Below are positions 26,482 through 34,592 of a stretch of 64,000 nt of DNA, piece by piece. The notes beneath the pieces were generated by a model. The model did not search any database and had not been told where the DNA came from. It saw only the letters and a list, made by a program, of their open reading frames with translations. Every line of letters starts with the position of its first letter. Within the stretch, counting starts at the first letter, position 1. The position numbers and the translations under genes were made by a program. Origin of the DNA: Mycolicibacterium aromaticivorans JS19b1 = JCM 16368 (lineage in GTDB: Bacteria > Actinomycetota > Actinomycetes > Mycobacteriales > Mycobacteriaceae); contig NZ_JALN02000001.1 in assembly GCF_000559085.1 (NCBI RefSeq), forward strand, positions 2,976,001-3,040,000. Reading direction: 5' to 3'.

Positions 26482-27102
26482 ATGGCGGGTGGCACCAAGC
26501 GGTTGCCCCGTGCCGTGCGGGAGCAGCAGATGCTCGACGCCGCTGTACAGATGTTCTCGGTCAACGGCTATCACGAGACGTCGATGGACGTCATCGCCGG
26601 TGAGGCGCAGATCTCCAAGCCGATGCTGTATCTGTACTACGGCTCCAAGGAAGAACTGTTCGGGGCGTGCCTGGCCCGCGAACTGAGCCGCTTCATCGAA
26701 GCGGTGCGTGAGGACATCGACCTCAAGCAGAGCCCACATGACCTGTTGCGCAGCGTGATTCTGTCGGTGCTGCGATACATCGACGCCAACCGGGCTTCCT
26801 GGATCGTGCTCTATACCCAGGCGACCAGCTCTCAGGCCTTCGCGCACACCGTCCGTGAGGGCCGCGAGAAGATCATCGACATGGTGGCCCGGCTGCTGGA
26901 GGCCGGCACTCGACACCCCGAGCCCGGCACCGACTTTCACATGATGGCTGTCGCCCTGGTCGGGGCCGGTGAGGCGGTCGCCGCCCGCGTCAGCGCGGGT
27001 GACGCCGATGTCGACGAGGCCGCCGACATGCTGATCAATCTGTTCTGGCGCGGCCTCAAGGGCGCCCCCTCGGACAAGGAAGCCTCAGCGGCCAGCTCCT
27101 AG
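26482..27102 (+). CDS. TetR-family transcriptional regulator (Rv0238-like)
   Basis: A 206-residue repressor. The helix-turn-helix is ETSMDVIAGEAQISKP followed by MLYLYYGSKEELF (about residues 32-62); the rest is the helical ligand-binding and dimerisation domain. The ATG has AAAGGCGG upstream. It follows lpqI and faces htdX across a hairpin terminator. It is the nearest regulator to the lipid-oxidation genes that share a TetR-size palindrome, but no direct evidence links them. Confidence 0.88.
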   Translation: MAGGTKRLPRAVREQQMLDAAVQMFSVNGYHETSMDVIAGEAQISKPMLYLYYGSKEELFGACLARELSRFIEAVREDIDLKQSPHDLLRSVILSVLRYIDANRASWIVLYTQATSSQAFAHTVREGREKIIDMVARLLEAGTRHPEPGTDFHMMAVALVGAGEAVAARVSAGDADVDEAADMLINLFWRGLKGAPSDKEASAASS

Positions 27103-27123
27103 TTCTTGCGATGTTCTTGCGAT
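27102..27123. repeat. Tandem 11-bp repeat at the end of the TetR gene
   Basis: GTTCTTGCGAT occurs twice back to back, starting on the last base of the TetR stop codon. It directly precedes the hairpin terminator. This looks like a small replication-slippage duplication without an obvious function. Confidence 0.6.
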
Positions 27124-27124
27124 T

Positions 27125-27165
27125 TCGGCGCGCTAACCGCCGCTGAGCGAACGAAAGCGCGCCGA
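27125..27165. terminator. Hairpin between convergent TetR and htdX genes
   Basis: TCGGCGCGCT (27125-27134) pairs perfectly with AGCGCGCCGA (27156-27165) across a 21-nt loop. There is no T-run on either side, as is common for mycobacterial terminators. It occupies the gap between convergent genes. Confidence 0.6.
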
Positions 27166-27167
27166 CA

Positions 27168-28025
27168 TCACGTCAGTCCGCGAACCGTTCCGGTGAGGTG
27201 CGGGTACCCCTTGCTCAGATTGCGCATCGAGATGTCCCAACCGCCCGTGACGCGGTCGACGTAGAGTCCGGCGGTGGCCGGCAGGATAACCGGCTTTCCG
27301 AACTTCACCGAGTAGCGGACCGCATCGGGAATCTGCGCCTCGATATTGGCCAAAACCGCTGCTGCACTGAACATCCCGTGGGCGATCACGGTGGGGAAGC
27401 CGAACAGTTTGGCGCCGACCGGCGTGGTGTGGATCGGATTGTGATCCCCGCCGATCGATGCATAACGCCGGATCTGGCCGGGGCTGATCCGCAGGATCGC
27501 ATTGGGCGGCGGCAGCTTGGGCCGCTTGGGCGGCTCGGGCTTGGGTCCGCCGGACAGGCTGGTGCGCTGCTGGTGCAGGAACGTCGTGACCTGATGCCAG
27601 GCGTGCTCGTTGCCCACGTGGATGTCGGCGATGACGTCGACCAGCAGGCCTTTGCGGTGCTCCCGCAGGTTCTCGGCGTGCACCTTGAGCTTGACGGTGT
27701 CGGTTACCGCGATCGGGCGGTACCGGGTGATCTCGTTCTCGACGTGGACTGCGCCCATGGCGGCGAACGGGAAGTCGAAACCGGTGATCAACGCCATCAC
27801 GGTGGGAAACGTCAACACGAATGGATAGGTCAGCGGCACCGTGTCGCCGAAGCGCAGGCCGGTGACGGCCGCATAGGCGGCGACGTTGGACGGGTCGATG
27901 GACAGGTCATCGACCGTCAGGGTGCGGTTGGGCAGGTGGTCGCTGCGCGGGAAGAACGGCAGCGAGCCCGCCGCTGCGCGCAGCATGTTGCGCAGTCCGC
28001 TCGGCTGTTCGGTCACGGATGTCAC
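27168..28025 (-). CDS. htdX: HtdX 3-hydroxyacyl-thioester dehydratase
   Basis: A 285-residue double hot-dog MaoC-like enzyme interconverting 3-hydroxyacyl and 2-enoyl thioesters. The active-site signature YASIGGDHNPIHTTPVGAKLFGF lies in the C-terminal hot-dog (Asp194, His199). The N-terminal half is the degenerate hot-dog that accommodates the acyl chain. It is the Rv0241c orthologue (280 residues). The GTG start is 1 bp after the fabG4 stop, with GGGAG in the fabG4 tail as ribosome site, so it is translated from the fabG4 transcript. Confidence 0.9.
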   Translation of the reverse strand: MTSVTEQPSGLRNMLRAAAGSLPFFPRSDHLPNRTLTVDDLSIDPSNVAAYAAVTGLRFGDTVPLTYPFVLTFPTVMALITGFDFPFAAMGAVHVENEITRYRPIAVTDTVKLKVHAENLREHRKGLLVDVIADIHVGNEHAWHQVTTFLHQQRTSLSGGPKPEPPKRPKLPPPNAILRISPGQIRRYASIGGDHNPIHTTPVGAKLFGFPTVIAHGMFSAAAVLANIEAQIPDAVRYSVKFGKPVILPATAGLYVDRVTGGWDISMRNLSKGYPHLTGTVRGLT

Positions 28026-28026
28026 C

Positions 28027-29397
28027 TCAGGCTCCCAGCATCGCCTGGCCGCAGACTCGGATCGTGTTACCGGTCACGGCATTCGAGGCGGGGCTGGCGA
28101 AGTAGGCGATGGTCTCGGCGACGTCGACCGGCTTTCCACCCTGATAAAGGGAGTTCAGCCGGCGGCCGACCTCGCGGGTGGCCAGCGGGATCGCCGCGGT
28201 CATCGCGGTCTCGATGAATCCGGGTGCGACGGCGTTGATCGTGATGCCCTTGTCGCCCAGCGACGGCGCCAGCGCCTCGGTGAGACCGATCATGCCCGCC
28301 TTGGTTGCCGCGTAATTGGTCTGTCCGCGGTTGCCCGCGATCCCGGCCATCGAGGACAGCCCGATGATGCGTCCACCGTCACCGATGCTGCCGTTCTCGA
28401 TCAAGCCTTCGGTAAGGCGTTGCGGCGCAAGCAGATTGACCGCGACGACGGCATCCCAGCGGGCATCGTCCATGTTGGCCAGCAGCTTGTCGCGGGTGAT
28501 GCCCGCATTGTTGACCAGGATGTCGGCGTGGCCCCCGTTGTGGTCGGAGTAGTGCTCGCGCAGATGCTCGGTGATCTTGTCCACCGCATCCTCGGCGGTG
28601 ACGTCCAGCGGCAGGGCGGTGCCACCGACCTTCACTGCGGTCTCGCTCAAGGCATCGCGCGCACCCTCGACGTCGATCGCGACCACCTTGGCGCCGTCGC
28701 GGGCGAACACCTCGGCGATCGTGGCGCCGATGCCGCGGGCGGCGCCCGTGACGATCGCGACCTTGCCGTCCAGCGGCTTGTCCCAGTCGGCGGGCGGGGT
28801 GGAATCCGCGGCGCCCACATAGAAGACCTGCCCGTCGACGTAGGCCGACTTACCCGACAGCAGGAACCGGAGCGTCGACTCCAGGCCTGTTGCAGCGGGT
28901 TTCGCCTCCGGCGACAGGTAGACGAGCGAGACGGTGGCCCCGTGGCGCACCTCCTTGCCCAGGGACCGGGTGAATCCTTCGAGGGCGCGCTGGGCGATGC
29001 GTTCGTTGGCGCTGCCCGCCTCGTCAGGCGTCGTCCCGATCACGACGATGCGACCCGAGTGGCCGAGGTTGCGCAGCAGCGGGGTGAAGAACTCGTACAG
29101 ACCGCGCAGCCCGACCGGCTCGGTGATGCCGGTGGCATCGAAGACCAACCCGCCGAACGAGTCGGCCCAGCGCCCGCCCAGGTTATCGGCGACCACGTCA
29201 TAGTCCTCGGCCAGCGCCGCGCGCAGCGGCTCGACCACGCGGCCGGCACCACCGATCAGCAGCGAGCCGGCCAGCGGCGGCTCACCGGCTTTGTAGCGGC
29301 GCAGCGTCTCCGGCTGCGGAATGCCGAGCTGCTTGGCCAGCAGGGAGCCCGGCGCTGAGTTGACGATCTGCGAGAAAAGGTCGGAAGCCACGAACAT
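28027..29397 (-). CDS. fabG4: FabG4 3-ketoacyl-thioester reductase (SDR)
   Basis: A 456-residue high-molecular-weight FabG with an N-terminal flavodoxin-like domain (1-205) and a C-terminal short-chain dehydrogenase domain. The cofactor motif is TGAARGIG (217-224), followed by NNAG and the catalytic Ser349, Tyr362 and Lys366 in [19 protein letters not shown]. Mtb FabG4 (Rv0242c, 454 residues) is NADH-dependent. The ATG at 29397 follows GAAAGG; the frame is open much further upstream, but that part overlaps fadA2 and is not protein-like. It is divergent from fadA2 across a shared operator region. Confidence 0.92.
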   Translation of the reverse strand: MFVASDLFSQIVNSAPGSLLAKQLGIPQPETLRRYKAGEPPLAGSLLIGGAGRVVEPLRAALAEDYDVVADNLGGRWADSFGGLVFDATGITEPVGLRGLYEFFTPLLRNLGHSGRIVVIGTTPDEAGSANERIAQRALEGFTRSLGKEVRHGATVSLVYLSPEAKPAATGLESTLRFLLSGKSAYVDGQVFYVGAADSTPPADWDKPLDGKVAIVTGAARGIGATIAEVFARDGAKVVAIDVEGARDALSETAVKVGGTALPLDVTAEDAVDKITEHLREHYSDHNGGHADILVNNAGITRDKLLANMDDARWDAVVAVNLLAPQRLTEGLIENGSIGDGGRIIGLSSMAGIAGNRGQTNYAATKAGMIGLTEALAPSLGDKGITINAVAPGFIETAMTAAIPLATREVGRRLNSLYQGGKPVDVAETIAYFASPASNAVTGNTIRVCGQAMLGA

Positions 29398-29434
29398 GCC
29401 TTTCGAGTTGCGATGCGGGTGGACCGGGAACGAA

Positions 29435-29450
29435 CTTACTCCAGAGTAAG
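29435..29450. promoter_or_regulatory. Palindromic operator between fabG4 and fadA2
   Basis: CTTACTCCAGAGTAAG is a palindrome, CTTACTC-N2-GAGTAAG, typical in size for a TetR-family dimer. It overlaps the -35 position of the fadA2 promoter, 10 bp upstream of its -10 box, and lies 38 bp upstream of the fabG4 start codon. The same TTAC-N6-GTAA core recurs upstream of fadE5 (34354-34369). Confidence 0.65.
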
Positions 29451-29459
29451 GACCGTGCG

Positions 29460-29465
29460 TAGTAT
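29460..29465 (+). promoter_or_regulatory. Candidate -10 box of the fadA2 promoter
   Basis: TAGTAT matches TAnnnT exactly. Transcription start would be near 29472, giving a leader of about 40 nt that contains the AAAGGGGAG ribosome site and the perfect palindrome GGGTATACCC at 29470-29479. Confidence 0.5.
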
Positions 29466-29511
29466 GGGTGGGTATACCCCCTCTCACACCGAACCCAAAG
29501 GGGAGATTGAC

Positions 29512-30816
29512 GTGGCCTCTACCACTAGAAACAGCCGCCGGGTCGCCGTGATCGGCGGCAACCGCATTCCGTTCGCGCGCTCCGACGGCGCATACGCGCA
29601 GGCGTCCAACCAGGACATGTTCACCGCTGCTCTCGGCGGGCTGGTGGACCGATTCGGGCTGGCCGGCGAGCAGCTCGGCGCGGTGATCGGCGGCGCGGTG
29701 CTCAAGCACAGCCGCGACTTCAACCTGATGCGGGAGAGCGTGCTCGGCAGCCGGCTCTCGCCCTACACCCCGGCAATCGATCTGCAGCAGGCCTGCGGCA
29801 CCGGTCTGCAGGCGGCCATCGCCGCCGCCGACGGAATCGCCGCCGGACGCTACGACGCCGCGGCTGCGGGCGGGGTGGACACCACCTCCGACGCCCCGAT
29901 CGGGCTGGGCGACGAACTCCGTCGCACCCTGCTCAATCTGCGCCGCTCCAAGTCGAATGTGGACCGGCTCAAGCTGGTCGGAAAGCTGCCCGCCTCCCTC
30001 GGCATCGAGATGCCGACCAACGGCGAGCCCCGAACCGGGCTGTCGATGGGCGACCATGCCGCGATCACCGCCAAGCAGATGGGGATCAAGCGCGTCGACC
30101 AGGACGAGCTGGCCGCCGCCAGCCACCGCAACATGGCCGCCGCCTACGACGCCGGATTCTTCGACGACCTCGTCACCCCCTTCCTGGGGCTGTACCGGGA
30201 CAACAATCTGCGCGCCGACTCCAGCGCCGAGAAACTGGCCAAACTCAAGCCGGTGTTCGGCGTGCGCAACGGCGACGCGACGATGACGGCGGGCAACTCG
30301 ACCCCGCTCACCGACGGCGCCTCGGTGGTCCTGCTCGCCAGCGATGAGTGGGCAACGTCACACTCGCTGACTCCGCTGGCCTACTTCGTCGACTCCGAGA
30401 CAGCCGCGGTCGATTACGTCAACGGCGCCGACGGCCTGCTGATGGCACCCACGTACGCGGTGCCGCGCCTGCTGGCTCGCAACGGCCTGACCTTGCAGGA
30501 CTTTGACTTCTACGAGATCCACGAGGCATTCGCGTCGGTGGTGCTGGCCCACCTGCAGGCGTGGGAATCCGAGGAGTACTGCAAGGAGCGGCTTGGCTTG
30601 GATAGTGCATTGGGCAGCATCGATAGAACCAAGCTCAACGTCAACGGTTCCTCGCTGGCGGCCGGCCATCCGTTCGCCGCGACCGGCGGCCGGATCGTGG
30701 CTCAGCTGGCCAAACAGCTGGCGGACAAGCACAAGGCGACCGGGCAACCGGTGCGCGGCCTCATCTCCATCTGCGCCGCCGGCGGCCAGGGCGTGACCGC
30801 GATTCTCGAGGCCTAG
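29512..30816 (+). CDS. fadA2: FadA2 thiolase (acetyl-CoA acyltransferase)
   Basis: A 434-residue thiolase cleaving 3-ketoacyl-CoA with CoA, the last step of a beta-oxidation cycle. The nucleophile Cys95 lies in [10 protein letters not shown]; the other catalytic elements are [27 protein letters not shown] (His) and the C-terminal CAAGGQG (Cys). The start is GTG 29512 with AAAGGGGAG at 29497-29505. An upstream in-frame ATG at 29413 is rejected because it would place coding sequence over the operator and -10 box. It is the Rv0243 orthologue (440 residues). Confidence 0.92.
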   Translation: MASTTRNSRRVAVIGGNRIPFARSDGAYAQASNQDMFTAALGGLVDRFGLAGEQLGAVIGGAVLKHSRDFNLMRESVLGSRLSPYTPAIDLQQACGTGLQAAIAAADGIAAGRYDAAAAGGVDTTSDAPIGLGDELRRTLLNLRRSKSNVDRLKLVGKLPASLGIEMPTNGEPRTGLSMGDHAAITAKQMGIKRVDQDELAAASHRNMAAAYDAGFFDDLVTPFLGLYRDNNLRADSSAEKLAKLKPVFGVRNGDATMTAGNSTPLTDGASVVLLASDEWATSHSLTPLAYFVDSETAAVDYVNGADGLLMAPTYAVPRLLARNGLTLQDFDFYEIHEAFASVVLAHLQAWESEEYCKERLGLDSALGSIDRTKLNVNGSSLAAGHPFAATGGRIVAQLAKQLADKHKATGQPVRGLISICAAGGQGVTAILEA

Positions 30817-30884
30817 AAAAAACCGAAAAAAGTTTCCGTGGGTTTGTAACGAACCCGTCCGGGATACAGATGTAAGGGATAGCT

Positions 30885-30924
30885 CCGTGTTGCCGTCTGA
30901 CCCCCCGACCCGACGGCAACACGG
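30885..30924 (+). terminator. Terminator of fadA2: perfect 13-bp hairpin
   Basis: CCGTGTTGCCGTC (30885-30897) pairs perfectly with GACGGCAACACGG (30912-30924), with a 14-nt C-rich loop. A T-rich stretch (CTCTTTGTTTG) follows at 30931-30941, so it acts rightwards, for fadA2. A weaker GGGTT-N7-AACCC hairpin lies upstream at 30840-30856. Confidence 0.75.
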
Positions 30925-30967
30925 GGCATCCTCTTTGTTTGTGCCCTGTTCTGCGGCATGGACGAAG

Positions 30968-31004
30968 GACCGCCGCTGGACAAGAGGGGATTCCAGCGGC
31001 GGTC
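30968..31004 (-). terminator. Terminator of the hydrolase gene: perfect 13-bp hairpin
   Basis: GACCGCCGCTGGA (30968-30980) pairs perfectly with TCCAGCGGCGGTC (30992-31004) across an 11-nt loop. It lies 48 bp past the stop of the minus-strand hydrolase gene. Confidence 0.7.
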
Positions 31005-31052
31005 ACTATGAGGACGTGGCCGTCCCGCAAATCTGCTGAGAGCAGCTCTCCG

Positions 31053-32279
31053 CTAGCCCCGGTCTGCGAGCCCCGACTGTACGAGCGCGGCGTCCACGAA
31101 TTGCTGCACCGGACGGGCCTGGAAAAACCCGGTATGCCCGCCGCGGTACCAGCCGATGTCCGGTCGCCCCCAGTGCTCCCACAATCCCAGCACCTGCTCG
31201 CGCGGGTGCACGATCCGGTCGGCGACGCCGGCGTAGATGAACCGGCCCTCCGGCGCGACTTTCGGTTGCAGCGACAGCGGCGAGATCATGTCGCCGATCG
31301 GTGCGGCCAACTCCAGAGTCCGGTGCCGCGGATCGTCGACGCTCAGTCCGGCGTGCCGGCCCAGGATGGACACCAGGTTGGCCGGCGGCACGCCGAGGAT
31401 GGCGCACGTGAGGTCTTCGTCGAGGCTCGCGACCAGAGCGGCGATGTAGCCGCCCAGCGAGATGCCGTTCACCCCGATCCGCGCGCCGGGTTGCTGTGAC
31501 CTGATCCAGGCCAGCACCCGGCGCACGTCCCACACCGCCTGCGCGGTCGCGTGGACGTCGTCCATCACGTCCTCGCCGGGGAACACCGCGCCCTTCGGCA
31601 GACCTCTGGCCCGCGGGCCGTGCATCGGCAGCACCGGCAGAATGACGTTGAGGCCGAATGCCTCGTGTAGATGCCATGCCCGGAACAACGTGAGGTCCAG
31701 ATTCACGCGGCCCATCTCGGTCCCGTGGATGCACACCAGCCACGGCCGGGGCTCGCTGTGGCGCAGCATCAGCGCGTATTCGCGGCGGTTGCCGGGATAG
31801 CTCAGCCAACGCTGGCGTCCCGGTTCCCGGGCGTACGGCGTGTAGCCGCTGTCGAACGACATCCGCTCGTGCTTGCGGTTGCCCTTGCCGAACGTCCGGA
31901 TCGATACCTCGGTCGGCGCCGGCGGCGCGGCGAAGAATCCTTCCGGCCTGGCCAGCCAGCCGTGCTTGCCGTAGAAGTCGACGGCTTTGACGACTTCGGC
32001 ATTGATCTTGTCGTAGACGGCGGCATCGCTGAGCGGCCGGCGCATGCGCAGGCCGACCAGCACGATTTCGTCCCGCAGGGCGTGCGTGGCCAGCGAAAGC
32101 GTCGGTCGCGCGACGGGCAACTCACCGCTGCCGCCATCGAGGTACGCGCCCCAGGACCGCGCGTAGTACCCAGCGGTCTTGGTGAAAGGCGCGACAATAT
32201 TCGCCAGTGGAGCACCGCCACTGGACTTCTTGCCGGTAGCAGCGGGATGCGTGGGAACTGCATCGTTGCTGTCGGGCAT
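31053..32279 (-). CDS. Alpha/beta hydrolase (putative lipase/esterase)
   Basis: A 408-residue alpha/beta-hydrolase. The nucleophile elbow is GVNGISLGGYIAAL (Ser), the acid is likely the Asp of YAGVADRIVHP, and the base His lies in WYRGGHTGF. PWLVCIHGTEMG supplies the oxyanion region. The N-terminal 150 residues are an extra domain, and no signal peptide is seen. The ATG at 32279 is chosen because GAGGA lies 6 bp upstream; the ATG at 32285 directly abuts that site. It is probably a lipid esterase, since the surrounding genes are fatty-acid enzymes. It has no equivalent between Rv0243 and Rv0244c in M. tuberculosis. Confidence 0.8.
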   Translation of the reverse strand: MPDSNDAVPTHPAATGKKSSGGAPLANIVAPFTKTAGYYARSWGAYLDGGSGELPVARPTLSLATHALRDEIVLVGLRMRRPLSDAAVYDKINAEVVKAVDFYGKHGWLARPEGFFAAPPAPTEVSIRTFGKGNRKHERMSFDSGYTPYAREPGRQRWLSYPGNRREYALMLRHSEPRPWLVCIHGTEMGRVNLDLTLFRAWHLHEAFGLNVILPVLPMHGPRARGLPKGAVFPGEDVMDDVHATAQAVWDVRRVLAWIRSQQPGARIGVNGISLGGYIAALVASLDEDLTCAILGVPPANLVSILGRHAGLSVDDPRHRTLELAAPIGDMISPLSLQPKVAPEGRFIYAGVADRIVHPREQVLGLWEHWGRPDIGWYRGGHTGFFQARPVQQFVDAALVQSGLADRG

Positions 32280-32405
32280 TGCCATTCCTCGAATGTAGCT
32301 GATCGCCGGCTAACTGCCAGAGCCCAAAGTCCCGATATCCGTTCGCCTGCGCGGTCAGCTGGCACAAAGGACCCGAAGTCCCCGGCGAGTCGGCACCGAA
32401 ACGCG

Positions 32406-32439
32406 AACGGCTCCGAGACCCGAAGGTCCCGGAGCCGTT
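32406..32439 (-). terminator. Terminator downstream of fadE5
   Basis: AACGGCTCCGAGACC (32406-32420) pairs with GGTCCCGGAGCCGTT (32425-32439), with one mismatch and the tetraloop CGAA. It lies 14 bp beyond the fadE5 stop on the minus strand. Confidence 0.75.
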
Positions 32440-32452
32440 GTGCGTGGATGAC

Positions 32453-34288
32453 TCAGAATGCTGCTTCGTCGAGCTCCATGATCTCGTTGTCGATCGTCTC
32501 GATCACCTGGCGAGTGCTGGTCAGCAGCGGCAGCATGTTCTTGGCGAAGAACGACGCGACCGCGATCTTGCCCTCGTAGAAGGAGGCGTCAGCACCGGTG
32601 GCGCCGGCATCGAGCGCCGCGATGGCCACCGCGGCCTGACGCTGCAGCAGCCAGCCGATGACCAGGTCGCCGACGCTCATCAGGAAGCGAACCGAGGCCA
32701 GCCCCACCTTGTAGATGCTGGCGGCATCGTCCTGCGCGGCCATCAGGTAGCCGGTCATGGAGGCGGCCATACCCTGGACGTCCTCGAGCGCCTTGGCCAG
32801 CAGCTCGCGCTCCGACTTCAGCCGGCCGTTGCCCGACTCGCTGGAGATGAACGCCTCGATCTGACCGGCCACGTGCGCCAGCGCAACACCCTTGTCGCGC
32901 ACGATCTTCCGGAAGAAGAAGTCCTGCGCCTGGATGGCGGTGGTGCCTTCGTAGAGCGAGTCGATCTTCGCGTCGCGGATGTACTGCTCGACCGGGTAGT
33001 CCTGCAGGAAGCCGGAGCCACCAAAGGTCTGCAGGCTCTCGGTCAGCTTGGCGTAGGCCTGCTCAGAACCGACACCCTTGACGATCGGCAGCAGCAGATC
33101 GTTGACCTTGACCGACAGTTCGGCGTCGACGCCGTGCAGCGCCGCGGCGACTTCGGCGTCCTGGTAGGTCGCGGTGAACATGTACAGCGAGCGCAGTCCC
33201 TCGGCGTAGGCCTTCTGGGTCATCAGGCTGCGACGGACGTCCGGGTGATGGGTGATGGTGACCCGCGGCGCGGTCTTGTCGGTCATCTGGGTCAGGTCGG
33301 CACCCTGCACGCGCTCCTTGGCGTACTCCAGGGCGTTCAGGTAGCCGGTCGACAGCGTGGCAATAGCCTTGGTGCCCACCAGCATTCGCGCCATCTCGAT
33401 CACATCGAACATCTGGGCGATGCCGTCGTGAACCTCACCGACGAGCCAGCCCTTGGCCGGCACCCCGTGCTGACCGAAGGTCAGCTCACAGGTGGTGGAG
33501 ACCTTCAGGCCCATCTTGTGCTCGACATTGGTGACGAAAGCGCCGTTGCGCTCGCCGAGCTCGCCGGTCTCGGGGTCGAAGTGGAACTTCGGCACGAAGA
33601 ACAGCGACAGGCCCTTGGTGCCGGGTCCGGCGCCCTCGGGGCGGGCGAGCACCAGGTGGAAGATGTTCTCGAACATGTCGTCGGAATCGGCCGAGGTGAT
33701 GAACCGCTTCACGCCGTCGATGTGCCACGAACCGTCGTCCTGCTTGACGGCCTTGGTGCGGCCGGCGCCGACGTCGGAGCCGGCATCCGGCTCGGTGAGC
33801 ACCATGGTCGAGCCCCAGCCGCGCTCGGCGGCGAGGATAGCCCACTTCTTCTGTTCGTCAGTGGCCAGCTTGTAGAAGATGCTGGAGAAGCCTGCGCCGC
33901 CGGCGTACATCCAGACCGCCGGGTTGGCACCGAGCACGTGCTCGGCCAGCGCCCAGACCAGGGCACGGGGAACCGGTGTGCCGCCGAGTTCCTCTTCGAT
34001 ACCGACCTTGTCCCAGCCCGCCTCGGTCACCGCGTGCACGGACTTCTTGAACGCCTCCGGCAACTTCACGGAGTGGGTCTCGGGATCGAAGACCGGCGGG
34101 TTGCGGTCACCCTCGACGAACGATGCGGCGACCGGACCTTCGGCCAGCCTGCTCATCTCCTGCAGCATCTCGCGCGCGGTGTCGGCGTCTACATCACTGT
34201 AGCTGCCCTGGCCGAGTGCCTTCTCGAGACCAAAGACCTCGAACAGGTTGAATACCTGGTCGCGCACGTTTGACTTGTAATGGCTCAT
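32453..34288 (-). CDS. fadE5: FadE5 acyl-CoA dehydrogenase
   Basis: A 611-residue FAD-dependent acyl-CoA dehydrogenase of the long (AcdP-like) type, oxidising acyl-CoAs of varied length to 2-enoyl-CoA. FAD/substrate motifs include [14 protein letters not shown] (about 168-181), KRFITSAD, and the C-terminal [24 protein letters not shown] and [15 protein letters not shown]. Rv0244c and its M. smegmatis counterpart are the same length and have broad chain-length range. The ATG at 34288 has GAGGAGGAG upstream. It is transcribed towards the hydrolase gene from a promoter holding three palindromes, and lies just beyond the 3' end of the PKS gene. Confidence 0.95.
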   Translation of the reverse strand: MSHYKSNVRDQVFNLFEVFGLEKALGQGSYSDVDADTAREMLQEMSRLAEGPVAASFVEGDRNPPVFDPETHSVKLPEAFKKSVHAVTEAGWDKVGIEEELGGTPVPRALVWALAEHVLGANPAVWMYAGGAGFSSIFYKLATDEQKKWAILAAERGWGSTMVLTEPDAGSDVGAGRTKAVKQDDGSWHIDGVKRFITSADSDDMFENIFHLVLARPEGAGPGTKGLSLFFVPKFHFDPETGELGERNGAFVTNVEHKMGLKVSTTCELTFGQHGVPAKGWLVGEVHDGIAQMFDVIEMARMLVGTKAIATLSTGYLNALEYAKERVQGADLTQMTDKTAPRVTITHHPDVRRSLMTQKAYAEGLRSLYMFTATYQDAEVAAALHGVDAELSVKVNDLLLPIVKGVGSEQAYAKLTESLQTFGGSGFLQDYPVEQYIRDAKIDSLYEGTTAIQAQDFFFRKIVRDKGVALAHVAGQIEAFISSESGNGRLKSERELLAKALEDVQGMAASMTGYLMAAQDDAASIYKVGLASVRFLMSVGDLVIGWLLQRQAAVAIAALDAGATGADASFYEGKIAVASFFAKNMLPLLTSTRQVIETIDNEIMELDEAAF

Positions 34289-34353
34289 GACGGCTCCTCC
34301 TCAGCGAGAATGTCATCTGAATGTGGGCTTTGTGGTTGAGTACTTTTGTCTAA

Positions 34354-34369
34354 GTTACCCACCAGTAAC
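34354..34369. promoter_or_regulatory. fadE5 operator 1 (TTAC-N6-GTAA)
   Basis: GTTACCCACCAGTAAC has perfect GTTAC/GTAAC arms with 6 bp between, the same geometry as the fabG4-fadA2 operator. It overlaps the predicted fadE5 transcription start (about 34370). Confidence 0.6.
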
Positions 34370-34376
34370 ACGGCTT

Positions 34377-34382
34377 ACTATA
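34377..34382 (-). promoter_or_regulatory. Candidate -10 box of fadE5
   Basis: Read on the minus strand this is TATAGT, a perfect TAnnnT. It predicts transcription start near 34370 and a leader of about 80 nt. An alternative TAACTT lies at 34352-34357. Both are covered or flanked by the palindromes. Confidence 0.45.
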
Positions 34383-34394
34383 CCCACGGGTAAT
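34379..34394. promoter_or_regulatory. fadE5 operator 2 (TAC-N6-GTA)
   Basis: TATACCCACGGGTAAT contains the perfect inverted repeat TACCC-N2-GGGTA, keeping the TAC-N6-GTA spacing of the other two sites. Centre-to-centre distance to operator 1 is 25 bp. It overlaps the -10 box. Confidence 0.55.
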
Positions 34395-34434
34395 GGGAAA
34401 TCAACCGGGTGTGAGCAAGTTGAGTCATCTAACC

Positions 34435-34450
34435 AACCCACCGGTCGGTT
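34435..34450. promoter_or_regulatory. Second-type palindrome upstream of fadE5
   Basis: AACCCACCGGTCGGTT is a 16-bp palindrome with a single mismatched pair (AACC-n-ACCGGT-n-GGTT). It is unlike the TTAC-type operators and lies about 55-70 bp upstream of the fadE5 -10 box. TetR-family proteins commonly bind such sequences; the protein is unknown. Confidence 0.5.
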
Positions 34451-34519
34451 TGGGGGATTGCCCCGTTCGTCAATTCGAAACTACGTGCTGTCCACAACGC
34501 TCTGAACAGGGCGGATACC

Positions 34520-34586
34520 CGGCCGCGTGAAGTGCGGCCGCAACGCCGTAGTGGTGCGATGTTCGTCACACTCGCTACGGCGTTGC
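34520..34586 (-). terminator. Double hairpin downstream of the PKS gene
   Basis: GCAACGCCGTAG (34540-34551) pairs perfectly with CTACGGCGTTGC (34575-34586) over a 23-nt loop. Next to it CGGCCGC (34520-34526) pairs with GCGGCCG (34534-34540) over a 7-nt loop. The first stem starts 7 bp past the PKS stop on the minus strand. There is no T-run. Confidence 0.65.
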
Positions 34587-34592
34587 CGCGTT

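Larger units (their letters stand above)
34289..34592. other. Intergenic region: fadE5 promoter plus PKS 3' end
   Basis: This 304-bp gap codes for nothing I can support. From left to right it holds the fadE5 leader with its ribosome site, a candidate -10 box, two TAC-N6-GTA palindromes, a third unrelated palindrome (34435-34450), and two stem-loops ending the PKS transcript. The central part (34340-34400) is noticeably AT-richer than its surroundings. Confidence 0.7.

Noticed and set aside
29398..30126. N-terminal extension of FabG4 to about 699 residues
   Set aside because: The extension runs antisense through fadA2 and across the shared promoter. ATG 29397 has a ribosome site and gives the family length.
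32438..34273. A 611-codon plus-strand frame opposite fadE5
   Set aside because: Mirror frame of fadE5; low-complexity His/Arg/Val-rich translation with no motif.
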